Below, one piece after another: positions 45,038 to 54,863 of a stretch of 64,000 bases of DNA (its first letter is position 1; each line of letters starts with the position of its first letter). Source of the DNA: Rhizobium sp. CIAT894 (GTDB taxonomy: Bacteria > Pseudomonadota > Alphaproteobacteria > Rhizobiales > Rhizobiaceae); the NCBI RefSeq assembly GCF_000172795.2, contig NZ_CP020947.1, positions 1,801,001 through 1,865,000 on the forward strand. The letters run 5' to 3'. A model generated the notes under the pieces. It had not been told where the DNA came from. It searched no databases and was given only the letters and a program-made list of their open reading frames with translations. A program made the translations under genes and the position numbers.

Positions 45038-47490
45038 GGGTGTGCCTCCGGATTGGTTTGGGGGGTGACGTTGGTAAGGTCGGCGATGAGATCGGCGGCC
45101 CAGGCGAGCCGGTTTTCAGCAAGCCACGCTGCGAGGAATCCGTCCGTGCCGCTGCGGGCGTGGACGTCAGCGATCAGTGCCTGGTGCTGCTTTGAAGAGG
45201 CGGCGCAAAGCGCCAACGCCACGTCTGACAGACCCAGCTCGAACAGGCGATTTCCTCGGCGCGACTGGCAGTAATAGTCGCGTTTGGGCATCGCCCGCGC
45301 GAGGATCTCGATCTGACGGTCGTTGAGGCCGAAGCGGCGATAGATGGCGGTGATCTGCGGCTCGATCGCACGTTCGTTGGGTAAGAGGATGCGCGTCTGG
45401 CAGCTCTCGATGATGGCGGGTGCGATTGCCGAACCGTCGATGTCGGAGAGCGACTGGGTGGCGAAGATGACGCTCGCGTTCTTCTTGCGCAGCGTCTTCA
45501 GCCATTCACGAAGCTGGCCGGCGAAGCCCTCATCGTCGAGCGCGAGCCAGCCTTCATCGACGATCAGCAGCGTCGGCCGACCGTCGAGGCGGTCCTCGAT
45601 GCGATGGAAGAGATAGGCGAGCACGGCGGCGGCCGCCCCGGTCCCGATCAAGCCTTCGGTCTCGAAGGCCTGAACGGAGGCTTCGCCGAGATGTTCGGTC
45701 TCGGCGTCGAGCAGCCTGCCGTAGGGACCGCCGACGCAATAAGGGCGCAGCGCCTGTTTCAGGTCGTTGGATTGGAGCAAGACGGACAGACCCGTCAGGG
45801 TTCGCTCGCTGATCGGTGCGGAAGCCAATGAAGAAAGCGCGGACCAGAGGTGTTCCTTCACCTCGGGCGTGACGGGCACGCTCTCGCGGCCCAGGATCGC
45901 GATCAGCCAGTCGGACGCCCATGCGCGCTCGGCGACGTCGTCGATGCGCGACAGCGGCTGAAGCGACACGCTGTCCTCGGCGCCTTCGGTCAGGCCGCCG
46001 CCGAGATCGTGCCAATCGCCACGCATGGCGAGCGCGGCGGCACGGATCGATCCGCCGAAATCGAAGGCGAAGACCTGGCTCGCGGGGTAGCGGCGGAATT
46101 GCAGCGCCATGAGCGCCAGCAACACCGACTTGCCCGCGCCGGTAGGCCCGACGATCAGGGTATGACCGACATCGCCGACGTGAATGGAAAGCCGGAACGG
46201 GGTCGAGCCTTCGGTTTTGCCGAACAGCAGTGGGGGTGCTGCGAAATGCTCGTCCCGTTCCGGTCCCGCCCACACCGCCGACAGCGGGATCATGTGGGCG
46301 AGATTCAATGTGCTGATGGGAGGTTGCCGGACATTGGCATAGACATGCCCCGGCAAGCTTCCGAGCCAGGCATCCACCGCGTTGATGGTCTCGGACATCG
46401 CGGTGAAGTCGCGGCCCTGGATGACCTTTTCGACCAGCCGAAGCTTCTCGGCAGCGATGCGGGGATCATCGTCCCAGACGGTGATCGTCGCGGTGACATA
46501 GGCCTGGCCGGCATAGTCCGCACCCAATTCCTGCAACGCCATGTCGGCGTCAGCCGCCTTGTTGGCTGCGTCGGTGTCGACCAGCGCCGAGGCCTCGTTG
46601 GTCATCACCTCCTTGAGGATGGCGGCGATCGACTTGCGCTTGGCGAACCATTGTCGCCGGATCTTGGTCAGCAGCTTGGTGGCGTCGGTCTTGTCGAGCA
46701 GTACGGCGCGCGTCGACCAGCGGTAGGGAAAGGCCAGCCGGTTCAGCTCATCGAGAATGCCGGGCGTGGTCGCGGTCGGGAAGCCGACGACGGTGAGGAT
46801 GCGCAGATGGGCATTGCCAAGCCGGGGCTCGAGGCCGCCGGTGAGCGGCTGATCGGCCAGCAGCGCGTCGAGATACATCGGCGTCTCGGGAACACGGACG
46901 CGATGCCATTTCGTCGAGACGGTCGAATGGAGGTAGGTCAGCGTCTGGGAATCATCGAGCCATGCGCATTCCGGCATGAAAGCGTCGATGAGGTTGAGGA
47001 TGCGATCGGTGCGATCGGCGAAGCCGCGCACGATCTCATGTGCGTCAACGCCGGTATGTTCGCGGCCCTCGTAGAGCCAGGTTTCGGCGCGCGCCGCATC
47101 CTCGGCCGGGGGCAGATAGAGAAAGGTGAGGAAGTAGCTGGACTCGAAATGCGCGCCGGCTTCCTCGAAATCGGCCTTGCGTTCGGCGTCGACCAGCGCC
47201 GAGGCGCTGTCGGCGAACATGCTGGCCGGATAGGTCGCAGCGCCGTGCCGCTGTGCCTCGACGAAGATGGCCCAGCCGGAGCCGAGGCGGCGAAAGGCGT
47301 TGTTTAGGCGGCCGGCGACCGCGACCAGCTCGGCCGATACGGCGCTGTCGAGGTCGGGTCCGCGAAAGCGGGCGGTGCGTTGTAGGCTGCCGTCCTTGTT
47401 TAGCACGACGCCTTCGCCGACCAGCGCGACCCAGGGAAGGAAGTCGGCGAGCCGGGTGTTACGATTGCGATATTCGGCAAGGTTCATCAT
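45034..47490 (-). CDS. trbE: Conjugal transfer ATPase TrbE (VirB4-like)
   Basis: The large AAA+ ATPase that powers pilus assembly and substrate transfer. Of 818 residues, an N-terminal CagE/TrbE/VirB domain (about 1-410) and a C-terminal motor with Walker A near 447 (VGPTGAGKSVLLALM) and Walker B (TLLIVDEGWLALDDEGF). It looks intact. A 485-residue frame on the opposite strand is a shadow. Confidence 0.95.
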   Translation of the reverse strand: MMNLAEYRNRNTRLADFLPWVALVGEGVVLNKDGSLQRTARFRGPDLDSAVSAELVAVAGRLNNAFRRLGSGWAIFVEAQRHGAATYPASMFADSASALVDAERKADFEEAGAHFESSYFLTFLYLPPAEDAARAETWLYEGREHTGVDAHEIVRGFADRTDRILNLIDAFMPECAWLDDSQTLTYLHSTVSTKWHRVRVPETPMYLDALLADQPLTGGLEPRLGNAHLRILTVVGFPTATTPGILDELNRLAFPYRWSTRAVLLDKTDATKLLTKIRRQWFAKRKSIAAILKEVMTNEASALVDTDAANKAADADMALQELGADYAGQAYVTATITVWDDDPRIAAEKLRLVEKVIQGRDFTAMSETINAVDAWLGSLPGHVYANVRQPPISTLNLAHMIPLSAVWAGPERDEHFAAPPLLFGKTEGSTPFRLSIHVGDVGHTLIVGPTGAGKSVLLALMALQFRRYPASQVFAFDFGGSIRAAALAMRGDWHDLGGGLTEGAEDSVSLQPLSRIDDVAERAWASDWLIAILGRESVPVTPEVKEHLWSALSSLASAPISERTLTGLSVLLQSNDLKQALRPYCVGGPYGRLLDAETEHLGEASVQAFETEGLIGTGAAAAVLAYLFHRIEDRLDGRPTLLIVDEGWLALDDEGFAGQLREWLKTLRKKNASVIFATQSLSDIDGSAIAPAIIESCQTRILLPNERAIEPQITAIYRRFGLNDRQIEILARAMPKRDYYCQSRRGNRLFELGLSDVALALCAASSKQHQALIADVHARSGTDGFLAAWLAENRLAWAADLIADLTNVTPQTNPEAHP

Positions 47491-47502
47491 CGGTGTCGCT
47501 CC

Positions 47503-47784
47503 TCAGACCGACAGGTGGCTGGGGATGCGCAGATGCTTGCGCACGACGTCGACGAACTGCGGATCGCGCTTCGCTGCCCAGACGGCCGCGAAGTGCCCCA
47601 CCGCCCAAAGGGCGAGACCCACCAGCCAGAGGCGGAGGCCGAGACCGAGCGCGGCCGCCAGTGTGCCGTTGAGGATGGCGAGCGAACGCGGGGCGCCGCC
47701 GAGCAGGATGTGCTCGGTCAGCGCCCGGTGGACCGGAACGGAGAAGCCCGGCAGTTCGCCACCATGATCCGCGCCGTCCGTCAT
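47503..47784 (-). CDS. trbD: Conjugal transfer protein TrbD (VirB3-like)
   Basis: A 93-residue inner-membrane protein: PGFSVPVHRALTEHILLGGAPRS, two adjacent hydrophobic helices (LAILNGTLAAALGLGLRLWLVGLALWAVGHF in parts), then AAKRDPQFVDVVRKHL, the usual VirB3 end. Start and trbC stop overlap by one base. Confidence 0.9.
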   Translation of the reverse strand: MTDGADHGGELPGFSVPVHRALTEHILLGGAPRSLAILNGTLAAALGLGLRLWLVGLALWAVGHFAAVWAAKRDPQFVDVVRKHLRIPSHLSV

Positions 47785-48116
47785 CAGACAAGCGCCCCGC
47801 CGCCGAACGAGAAGAACGACAGGAAGAAGCTGGACGCGGCGAATGCGATCGACAGGCCGAACACGATCTGGATGAGGCGCCGGGCGCCGCCTGACGTGTC
47901 GCCGAAGGCGAGCGTCAGGCCGGTGATGATGATGATCATCACGGCAATGATCTTGGCGACAGGCCCCTCGATCGATTCGAGGATTGACTGGAGCGGCGCT
48001 TCCCAGGGCATCGACGAGCCGGAGGCATGGGCGGCCGGCGCCAGCGCGAGCGTGAAGAAGGTGACGGACACCGCCGTTGCGATATGGCGGCGAAAGCGCA
48101 TTGCATGCTGGATCAT
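47784..48116 (-). CDS. trbC: Conjugal transfer pilin TrbC (VirB2-like)
   Basis: Major pilin precursor of 110 residues: a long signal sequence (cleavage after AAHASG) and two membrane helices (PVAKIIAVMIIIITGLTLAFG; IVFGLSIAFAASSFFLSFFS). In related systems TraF cyclises the mature pilin; a TraF gene is found at 54.9 kb. It starts within the trbB stop. Confidence 0.9.
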   Translation of the reverse strand: MIQHAMRFRRHIATAVSVTFFTLALAPAAHASGSSMPWEAPLQSILESIEGPVAKIIAVMIIIITGLTLAFGDTSGGARRLIQIVFGLSIAFAASSFFLSFFSFGGGALV

Positions 48117-49096
48117 GACGGGTCTCCTGTGAGGGGCTGGGTTGCGGGGGTGACGCGGTAGTCGCCGTCGGGGCCGTGGCCTTCGACGCGAGCGAGTTCG
48201 GCCAGGCGACGCGACGCGCCGCGGCCGGAAAGGACGGCGACCAGATCGATCGTCTCGGCGATCAGGGCGCGCGGAACCGTGACGACAGCCTCCTGGATGA
48301 GCTGTTCCATGCGGCGCAACGCGCCGATGGCGGTGCCGGCGTGGATGGTTCCGACGCCGCCGGGGTGGCCGGTGCCCCAGGCCTTCAACAGGTCGAGGGC
48401 TTCGGAGCCGCGGACCTCGCCGATCGGGATGCGATCAGGACGCAGGCGAAGCGAGGAGCGCACGAGATCCGAGAGAGAGGCGACGCCGTCTTTCGTCCGC
48501 ATCGCGACCAGATTGGGCGCTGCGCATTGCAGCTCGCGCGTATCCTCGATCAGCACGACGCGATCCGAGGTTTTCGAGACCTCAGCGAGCAGCGCATTGG
48601 TGAGCGTCGTCTTGCCGGTCGAGGTGCCGCCGGCGACGAGGATGTTGCGGCGATCGGCAACCGCCTGGCGCAGCGTCTCGGCCTGAGCTGCCACCATGAT
48701 CCCGGCGGCGACGTAATCGTCGAGCGTGAAGACGGCGACGGCGGGCTTGCGGATCGCGAAAGCCGGCGCGGACACGACGGGAGGCAGCAGCCCCTCGAAC
48801 CGCTCTCCCGTTTCGGGCAGCTCGGCCGAGACACGCGGAGCGCCTGGATGAACCTCGGCGCCGACATGATGAGCGACCAGACGAATGATGCGCTCACCAT
48901 CCGCTGGCGATAGTCGCTCACCCGTATCGGAGAGCCCCTCTGATAGCCGGTCGACCCAGAGCCGCCCATCGGGGTTGAGCATCACCTCGACGATCGCGGG
49001 GTCTTCCAGAAACCGGGCGATTGCGGACCCGAGGGCTGTGCGCAACATGCGCGCACCACGAAGGATCGCCTCTGATTTCTGGTGAGTTGCCGCCAC
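48113..49096 (-). CDS. trbB: Conjugal transfer ATPase TrbB (VirB11-like)
   Basis: Hexameric traffic ATPase, 327 residues: N-terminal domain ([20 protein letters not shown]), Walker A near 152 ([16 protein letters not shown]), Asp box ([16 protein letters not shown]), Walker B region ([21 protein letters not shown]) and His box ([12 protein letters not shown]). It is the first gene of the trb operon; the 170 nt before it should contain its promoter. Confidence 0.94.
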   Translation of the reverse strand: MAATHQKSEAILRGARMLRTALGSAIARFLEDPAIVEVMLNPDGRLWVDRLSEGLSDTGERLSPADGERIIRLVAHHVGAEVHPGAPRVSAELPETGERFEGLLPPVVSAPAFAIRKPAVAVFTLDDYVAAGIMVAAQAETLRQAVADRRNILVAGGTSTGKTTLTNALLAEVSKTSDRVVLIEDTRELQCAAPNLVAMRTKDGVASLSDLVRSSLRLRPDRIPIGEVRGSEALDLLKAWGTGHPGGVGTIHAGTAIGALRRMEQLIQEAVVTVPRALIAETIDLVAVLSGRGASRRLAELARVEGHGPDGDYRVTPATQPLTGDPS

Positions 49097-49266
49097 GTCG
49101 TCCCCGTTCTCTTGCGGGTCCGCGAAGGGCGGCCCTGGATCGGGGATGATTAAGGGAGCCAGTTTTCGGGCTTCCGCAACAGTATCGTGGGCGTAGTAGT
49201 GCTATGGCGTATGAATACTGACGATCGGCGGGATCGGCCTCGACTTGCGATCGCTGGAACCAGTGC

Positions 49267-49701
49267 CTATTCCGCGTCGTGCGCGGGCGCGAGGTCTTCG
49301 GAGATTTCTTGCCGAAGCTTCGGCCCTTGTGCGAGTCGGCGGCCGAGTGCGGTCACGAAAGCCTCATACCGTTCACCCGCCTTGGCGCGCGCGGCGACCT
49401 GCGCGGGTTCTGGCAGCGGCGGATTGGTCGTCAGCCAGAAGCGGACAAAGACGGCCAGCGTTTCGACCGAAATCCCGAGGTCGCGCTCCATGCGCGCCAT
49501 GCGGCGGTCGAGCTGGTCGAGCCGCTTCGTGGTGGCGGCTTCCTGTCGCTCGGCGGCATCGGGCGACAGGAAGGAGGCAATGCCAGCCTCGGCGATCAGC
49601 GATAGAGATTGATCGCGGCGCGCAGCATGGGCGGTGAGCGCCTTCATGACATCGGGATCAAGATAGACGGAAAGCCGCTGCTTCTTGGGAGCCTTCACCA
49701 T
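49267..49701 (-). CDS. CopG-family (ribbon-helix-helix) protein
   Basis: A 144-residue protein with an N-terminal RHH DNA-binding unit (KQRLSVYLDPDVMKALTAHAARRDQSLSLIAEAGIASFL in parts) and a long helical C-terminus (QLDRRMARMERDLGISVETLAVFVRFWL) with possible coiled coil. It stands between traG and trbB, the usual place for a transfer regulator; it follows traG by 8 nt and probably controls one or both operons. Confidence 0.85.
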   Translation of the reverse strand: MVKAPKKQRLSVYLDPDVMKALTAHAARRDQSLSLIAEAGIASFLSPDAAERQEAATTKRLDQLDRRMARMERDLGISVETLAVFVRFWLTTNPPLPEPAQVAARAKAGERYEAFVTALGRRLAQGPKLRQEISEDLAPAHDAE

Positions 49702-49709
49702 GATATCTC

Positions 49710-51695
49710 CTACAGCTCGATGCCATCGCCTGGATCGAGCGAGGCTTGGCGAGCGACCTGACGCATGGTCTGGGTCGCGCGGCTGAGCCGAGCGGCGTCC
49801 TCTTCGATATCGTCGCGAGGGTCGATCTCGAACTCGTTCTCAATGACGTCCTTGCGTTCGATGGTCCTGGTCCGGCTCAATTCGGGCTGATGCCGGCGTT
49901 CGGATTCCGTCGGATCTTCGTCCGCAGCCGCTTCGGCCGCGATCGGCACGGTCAATATCGGCACCTGTGGCAGCTCGAGCTTGCTCCAGTCGTCGGCCTC
50001 TCCGGTCTTTGGCTTGGTCAAGGTGGGCGGCGTCAGTATGCGTTCCTGAAGGCGGCGATCCTCGTAGTAGCGGGCTTTCTTGGCCCGGATCGGCGGGATG
50101 CCGGCGACCATGACGATCTCGTCGGACGGCGGAAGTTGCATGATTTCGCCGGGCGTCAGCAACTGCCGCGCCGTCTCGGACCGCGACACCATCAGATGGC
50201 CCAGCCAAGGCGAGAGCCTGTGACCGGCATAGTTCCGCATGGCTTTCATCTCCGTCGCGGTGCCAAGCGCATCGGAAACCCGCTTGGCGGTGCGTTCGTC
50301 ATTGGTCGCGAAGCTGACGCGGACGTGGCAGTTGTCGAGGATCGAATTGTTCGGGCCATAGGCTTTTTCGATCTGGTTCAGCGATTGCGCGATCAGGAAG
50401 GCTTTCAGCCCGTAGCCGGCCATGAAGGCGAGCGCGCTCTCGAAGAAGTCGAGCCGGCCGAGCGCTGGAAACTCGTCGAGCATGAGCAGCAGGCGATGCC
50501 GGTTGCCCTTGGCCTGGAGGTCTTCCGTGAGACGACGCCCGACCTGATTGAGGATCAGGCGGATCAGCGGCTTGGTGCGGTTGATGTCGGAAGGCGGCAC
50601 CACGAGGTAGAGCGTCGTCGGATGCTTGCCGCCGACGATATCGGTAATGCGCCAGTCGCAGCGGCGCGTGACTTCGGCGACGACCGGATCGCGATACAGG
50701 CCAAGGAACGACATGGCGGTCGACAGCACGCCGGAGCGTTCGTTGTCGGACTTGTTCAGCAGCTCGCGGGCAGCAGACGCGATGACGGGATGAGGTCCGG
50801 CGTCACCGAGATGGGCGGTCTTCATCATCGCGGCGAGTGTCGATTCGATCGGGCGCTTGGGATCGGAGAGGAAGGCGGCGACGCCCGCCAAGGTCTTGTC
50901 GGCCTCGGCATAGAGGACATGAAGGATGGCGCCGACCAGCAGCGCGTGGCTGGTCTTCTCCCAGTGATTTCGCTTTTCCAGCGATCCTTCGGGATCGACG
51001 AGGATGTCCGCGATGTTCTGGACGTCCCGAACTTCCCATTCACCCTTTCGAACTTCCAGCAGCGGATTGTAGGCGGCCGACTTCGCATTTGTCGGATCGA
51101 ACAGCAGCACGCGACCGTGCCGGGACCGGAAACCTGCCGTCAGCGTCCAGTTCTCCCCCTTGATATCGTGAACGATGGCGGAGCCCGGCCAGGTCAGCAG
51201 CGAGGGCACGACCAGGCCGACACCCTTGCCGGACCGTGTCGGAGCAAAGCACAGCACATGCTCGGGGCCGTCGTGGCGGAGATAGTCGCGATCATGCCTG
51301 CCGAGTACGACGCCGTCGGGTCCAAGTAGGCCCGCGGCTTTCACTTCATCGGCCCGAGCCCAGCGAGCGGAGCCATAGGTCTCGACATTCTTGGCCTCAC
51401 GCGCCCTCCAGACCGACATGCCTATGGCCACGGCGATGGCGATGAAACCGCCAGAGGCGGCGATATAGGCGCCTTCCACGAAGATCGGCGGCGCGTAGCT
51501 ATCGTAGAAGTACCACCACCAGAAGAAGGCCGGCGGATAGTAGATAGGCCATCCGGCGAGCTCGAACCAAGGCTGCCCGAGCTGAGGTTGGAAGCCGAGC
51601 CGGTAAGCCGTCCATTGCGTCGCCGCCCACGTCGTCATCACCACGATGAGGCAGACGGTGATGAGTTGGCCCCAGAGGATTTTGGTCGCCGACAT
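49710..51695 (-). CDS. traG: Type IV coupling protein TraG (VirD4-like)
   Basis: Inner-membrane ATPase that hands the relaxase-DNA complex to the Trb channel. The 661-residue protein has N-terminal membrane helices (about 5-30 and 75-97), Walker A at 152-159 (APTRSGKGVG) and Walker B (LLMLDEFPALGRLDFFE), with the conserved HDIKGENW. The ATG at 51695 gives MSATKILWGQL, the usual start; an open frame to 51854 overlaps the relaxase gene. Confidence 0.95.
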   Translation of the reverse strand: MSATKILWGQLITVCLIVVMTTWAATQWTAYRLGFQPQLGQPWFELAGWPIYYPPAFFWWWYFYDSYAPPIFVEGAYIAASGGFIAIAVAIGMSVWRAREAKNVETYGSARWARADEVKAAGLLGPDGVVLGRHDRDYLRHDGPEHVLCFAPTRSGKGVGLVVPSLLTWPGSAIVHDIKGENWTLTAGFRSRHGRVLLFDPTNAKSAAYNPLLEVRKGEWEVRDVQNIADILVDPEGSLEKRNHWEKTSHALLVGAILHVLYAEADKTLAGVAAFLSDPKRPIESTLAAMMKTAHLGDAGPHPVIASAARELLNKSDNERSGVLSTAMSFLGLYRDPVVAEVTRRCDWRITDIVGGKHPTTLYLVVPPSDINRTKPLIRLILNQVGRRLTEDLQAKGNRHRLLLMLDEFPALGRLDFFESALAFMAGYGLKAFLIAQSLNQIEKAYGPNNSILDNCHVRVSFATNDERTAKRVSDALGTATEMKAMRNYAGHRLSPWLGHLMVSRSETARQLLTPGEIMQLPPSDEIVMVAGIPPIRAKKARYYEDRRLQERILTPPTLTKPKTGEADDWSKLELPQVPILTVPIAAEAAADEDPTESERRHQPELSRTRTIERKDVIENEFEIDPRDDIEEDAARLSRATQTMRQVARQASLDPGDGIEL

Positions 51696-51720
51696 GGCGG
51701 GTACTCCTTTCTTGATCGGG

Positions 51721-53460
51721 TTACATGCCGAGCCCGCGTTTGCGGCCAAAGCTCCAGTCGACGCCCCCGTCGCCGCGCGAGACGCCGGAGACATGCTGGC
51801 CGAGTTTCCGTTCGAGGGATGGCGACCACGGCACGAGCTGGAAGCCGAGGCCATCGTCGATCATGGCGAAGCGACCGGATGCGAGCGCGAAGCGTTGCCG
51901 ATAGCTGCCGGCGACATATTCGCCGGTCCCGGCTTTCGTGAACGGTCGTCCGGTCTCGGCTGCAAGCTTCTCGCCGAGGGCGTCGATCTCGCGCTGGCGG
52001 AGCGTATCGATCAGGCCGCGCGAAAAGCTGACCCCGCGAGATTGGCGTTCCGCGAGCCCCTGACCAACGAGATGCTCGGCTCGTCTGTCCATCGCCTGGC
52101 GGACCTCGGCGCCGAAGCCGCCGGCGCCGAGCGCTACCGGATCGCGGGCAATGGCTTGCCGATCGAGCCAGGTCGCGCCCGTCGCCGTGACCTGTCGTTC
52201 GACGTCGAGATCAGAGCGGACCGCGAGGGCGGCGCGCCGTCGGCCTTGGGCATCATCGAATCTGCGCAGTTCGACGATCGATCCCGGCGCGCTATCGCCA
52301 GCCGCGTCGAGGTCGGGCAGCTTGATATGATGGGTACGGCCATCCGTGCCGTCGACAACGGCATAGGCCGTTCCTTTCAATTCGTCGTCGAGACCGCGAT
52401 CGACCAGCCGGCCGATGACCGGGTCGTCAAGGCTCTCACCGGCGAGCACATAGCTGGCCGCGCCGCGCTCGATGCCGCGTTCGGTCAGGCCACGATGGAT
52501 GCGCTTGATGATGTCGCCGCGTTCACCCAGTTCGCGCAGCGTGCCTTCGGCATTTTCCGACATGACCCATTGGCCGGGGCCGACCTGATCCGCGAGGCCA
52601 AGCGTCTCCAGCTTGCGCAGCCGACCGACCTTCATGGCGTGGAACTCATCGGGCTGGCGATCGGGACTGGGCGCGAGATCGATTACGCCTGTCCTGTAGG
52701 CGTCGCGTGAAAGCTGGCGGTCGAGGTTCGTCCAGCGCTCGGCTTCGACCTGGCGTTCGAGATTGCGACGGATTTCGTGATCGGTTCGCGGGCCAAGCTC
52801 CAGCGTGACGAGATCCTGCGCGCGGGCGCGCATACCTTCCTTGATGTAGTCCCGCGAGATGACGAGGTCCTGGCCGTCGTCGGTGCGGCCACGCAAAATG
52901 ATATGGACATGGGGATTGTCGGTGTTCCAGTGGTCGACGCCGACCCAGTCCAGCTTGGTGCCGAGGTCTTTCTCCATCTGGCCCATGAGATCGCGGGCGT
53001 AGGTCTTGAGGTCCGACATCTCGACCGCGTCCTCCGGCGAGACGATGAACCGGAAATGATGCCGATCGTCCTGGGTCCGCTCGGCGAAGGCCTTCGGGTC
53101 CGCATCCTCAGTTTCGGGTCCGAACAGCCGGGCCTTCTCCCCATCCCGGGTGACGCCTTCGCGCCGCAGGTAGCTGAGGTGGGCCGCGAGCGGCGCTGAG
53201 CGCGCAGTGTGGCGAACGACGCGCGTCTTGATGACAGTGTTGCGCGAACGGCTGGTGAGCAGCCGATTGGCTTGCACGGTAGCGCGCTGGCCGCGCCCGA
53301 AACGCGAGCGGTTGCCCGAGGTGACTTTGCCGGAGCGTGAGACTCGCCCCCCGGCACGCTGGGCGGCGGCGAGCGCCTGGGCGATGAAGGGGCGTGCCTG
53401 CTGCGCGCGGGTCGCGCGGATGCGGCCGGGCCGGATGCGGAAATCGTCCTCGCCGCTCAT
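51721..53460 (-). CDS. VirD2/RlxS-type relaxase (DUF3363)
   Basis: Nicks the element at oriT and stays bound to the 5' end through a tyrosine. The 579-residue protein has a basic N-terminus (RIRPGRIRATRAQQARPF), a relaxase core at about 75-260 with the metal-binding histidines in GVDHWNTDNPHVHIILRG (near 183), and a C-terminal DUF3363 region (SPDRQPDEFHAMKVGRLRKLETLGLA). The start is the ATG at 53460. A candidate oriT with inverted repeat lies directly upstream. Confidence 0.92.
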   Translation of the reverse strand: MSGEDDFRIRPGRIRATRAQQARPFIAQALAAAQRAGGRVSRSGKVTSGNRSRFGRGQRATVQANRLLTSRSRNTVIKTRVVRHTARSAPLAAHLSYLRREGVTRDGEKARLFGPETEDADPKAFAERTQDDRHHFRFIVSPEDAVEMSDLKTYARDLMGQMEKDLGTKLDWVGVDHWNTDNPHVHIILRGRTDDGQDLVISRDYIKEGMRARAQDLVTLELGPRTDHEIRRNLERQVEAERWTNLDRQLSRDAYRTGVIDLAPSPDRQPDEFHAMKVGRLRKLETLGLADQVGPGQWVMSENAEGTLRELGERGDIIKRIHRGLTERGIERGAASYVLAGESLDDPVIGRLVDRGLDDELKGTAYAVVDGTDGRTHHIKLPDLDAAGDSAPGSIVELRRFDDAQGRRRAALAVRSDLDVERQVTATGATWLDRQAIARDPVALGAGGFGAEVRQAMDRRAEHLVGQGLAERQSRGVSFSRGLIDTLRQREIDALGEKLAAETGRPFTKAGTGEYVAGSYRQRFALASGRFAMIDDGLGFQLVPWSPSLERKLGQHVSGVSRGDGGVDWSFGRKRGLGM

Positions 53461-53704
53461 GGCCGAGGCCCTGCACATCGCGCAACGGAGCGGAAAACAT
53501 TGGTGAAATGGCGAATGCGCAGGCTGCGCCGATCAGGCGCACATCGCGCAGATGCGCCATAAGTCTCTGAAAATACACAACCGAACCAAGGCGCACATCG
53601 CCCGCTTTTATCTCGCCATCGTTCGGTTGTGCTGCATGCTCCTCCCGTCCTGACCGCCCATCGCCCGCCAGAGCACGCTATTCCACGACAGGGCGCGAAC
53701 ATGG
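53461..53704. other. Candidate origin of transfer (oriT) region
   Basis: The 244-bp gap directly upstream of the relaxase gene, without a convincing gene. It holds a perfect 11-bp inverted repeat (CACAACCGAAC at 53576-53586 and its complement at 53621-53631, 34-nt spacer), and the 12-mer GGCGCACATCGC twice (53536 and 53590; 54 bp apart) with a shorter GCACATCGC at 53473. Inverted plus direct repeats beside a relaxase are the usual makeup of oriT. The nic site cannot be located by eye. An 83-residue frame here has no RBS and is rejected. Confidence 0.5.
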
Positions 53705-54466
53705 TCATCGCGGTCCCCCATCACCATTGCGGGCCACGAACAGGCCAGCAGATTGCGGAGCGGTGGTCGTAACGTCGCGCACCGGAGTTGCAGCCGGAGC
53801 CTCGCTCGATGCGCCATCATTTGCCGTAGGATCGGCATTGGCGGCGCGCTCGGATTGCGCGACGAAGAGCGGTGAGCGCGTCCAGGCATTGGGATCGGCG
53901 GTTGCGACCGTAACGGGAGCAAGGGCGTCCGAGCTGCCGATGATCGGTGCGAGCGTGGCAACGTAGGCGCGGGTTTCGGCCGGGAGTGGGCGGCCGGAGA
54001 GATATTCTTCATAGCGACCGGGACCGGCATTGTAGGCCGCAAGAAAGCCCGGCGAGCCGTAACGATCGTGCATTTCACGCAGATAGGCTGTGCCCGCCAG
54101 AATGTTGTCGCGCGGATCGTAGGGGTTCGAGCCGAGCCGATGACGGGCACTCAGATCGGTCCAGGTGGCGGGCATGATCTGCATCAGTCCCATTGCGCCG
54201 GCCGAGGAGACCGCGCGGACGTCGCCAGCACTTTCGACGCGCATGACCGCGCGAATCCAATGCTCCGGGACACCGAACCGTTGCGCGGCCTCGGTGATGA
54301 AGGTGGCATAGGGATCGACGCGCACCGGTCGTTCTGTCGGCGCGGTCTGCGCCTTTGCGGTGGCGCTCAGGGGCTCGGCAAGCAGAAGGCCGGAAAGGAG
54401 AAAGAGGGCTGCACGTCGGAGGGCGATCCTCCCTCCGACGACAGGCTGGATGCGCGCGGCGGGCAT
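53705..54466 (-). CDS. Conjugation-associated lytic transglycosylase (VirB1/TrbN-like)
   Basis: Periplasmic murein lyase opening the wall for the transfer channel. The 253-residue protein has a signal peptide (ending near residue 40), an SLT domain with catalytic Glu78 (IRAVMRVESAGDVRA), SAGAMGLMQIMPATW, NPYDPRDNILAGTAYL and AAYNAGPGRYEEY, and a Pro/Ala-rich C-terminal tail. It lies 3 nt after the DUF736 gene. Confidence 0.9.
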   Translation of the reverse strand: MPAARIQPVVGGRIALRRAALFLLSGLLLAEPLSATAKAQTAPTERPVRVDPYATFITEAAQRFGVPEHWIRAVMRVESAGDVRAVSSAGAMGLMQIMPATWTDLSARHRLGSNPYDPRDNILAGTAYLREMHDRYGSPGFLAAYNAGPGRYEEYLSGRPLPAETRAYVATLAPIIGSSDALAPVTVATADPNAWTRSPLFVAQSERAANADPTANDGASSEAPAATPVRDVTTTAPQSAGLFVARNGDGGPR

Positions 54467-54469
54467 CGT

Positions 54470-54817
54470 TCAGTCCCGCTCGCCGCGCTTAGGCGGGCGA
54501 TTCCAGTGCAGGCCCCAGGCGGACTTGTCGTCGGTCGACTGGAACAGGTTGGCGCGGATCGGATGATCGAAGGTCGGATCGTCGAGTTGCAGCGAGACGT
54601 AGTCGCCGGCCTTCTCGCCGGTGCGCTTCCAGCCCGCGCCGACCTCCGCGCCGGTTTCGTTGCTCATGGTGTCGAGCACATGGACGCGGAAGTCCGGTGC
54701 GTTCTCTGCATCGGACGGTTCGGCCGCGACGATAATGATGTCCTGATGCAATGACAGCGTCGTCAGGTGGCCGATGAAGCCATCATTCTCGCGCGTGAAT
54801 TGACCGATCACGGGCAT
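54470..54817 (-). CDS. DUF736 family protein 1
   Basis: A 115-residue beta-rich cytoplasmic protein: MPVIGQFTRENDGFIGHLTTLSL, AGWKRTGEKAGDYVSLQLDDPTF and PIRANLFQSTDDKSAWGLHWNRP. DUF736 proteins are near-constant companions of this transfer module, but their function is unknown. A second member lies at 60015 and differs substantially. It is cotranscribed with the transglycosylase. Confidence 0.9.
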   Translation of the reverse strand: MPVIGQFTRENDGFIGHLTTLSLHQDIIIVAAEPSDAENAPDFRVHVLDTMSNETGAEVGAGWKRTGEKAGDYVSLQLDDPTFDHPIRANLFQSTDDKSAWGLHWNRPPKRGERD

Positions 54818-54863
54818 TGGTCGTCTCCTTCAAGTTGCGGTGGACAGGGTCATGGGCGTGCCG

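Noticed and set aside
45850..47307. 485-codon frame on the plus strand
   Set aside because: Antisense shadow of trbE.
49746..51329. 527-codon frame on the plus strand
   Set aside because: Antisense shadow of traG.
53457..53708. 83-codon minus-strand frame between relaxase and transglycosylase
   Set aside because: No RBS, Cys/Arg-rich non-protein-like composition, and it covers the repeats of the candidate oriT.
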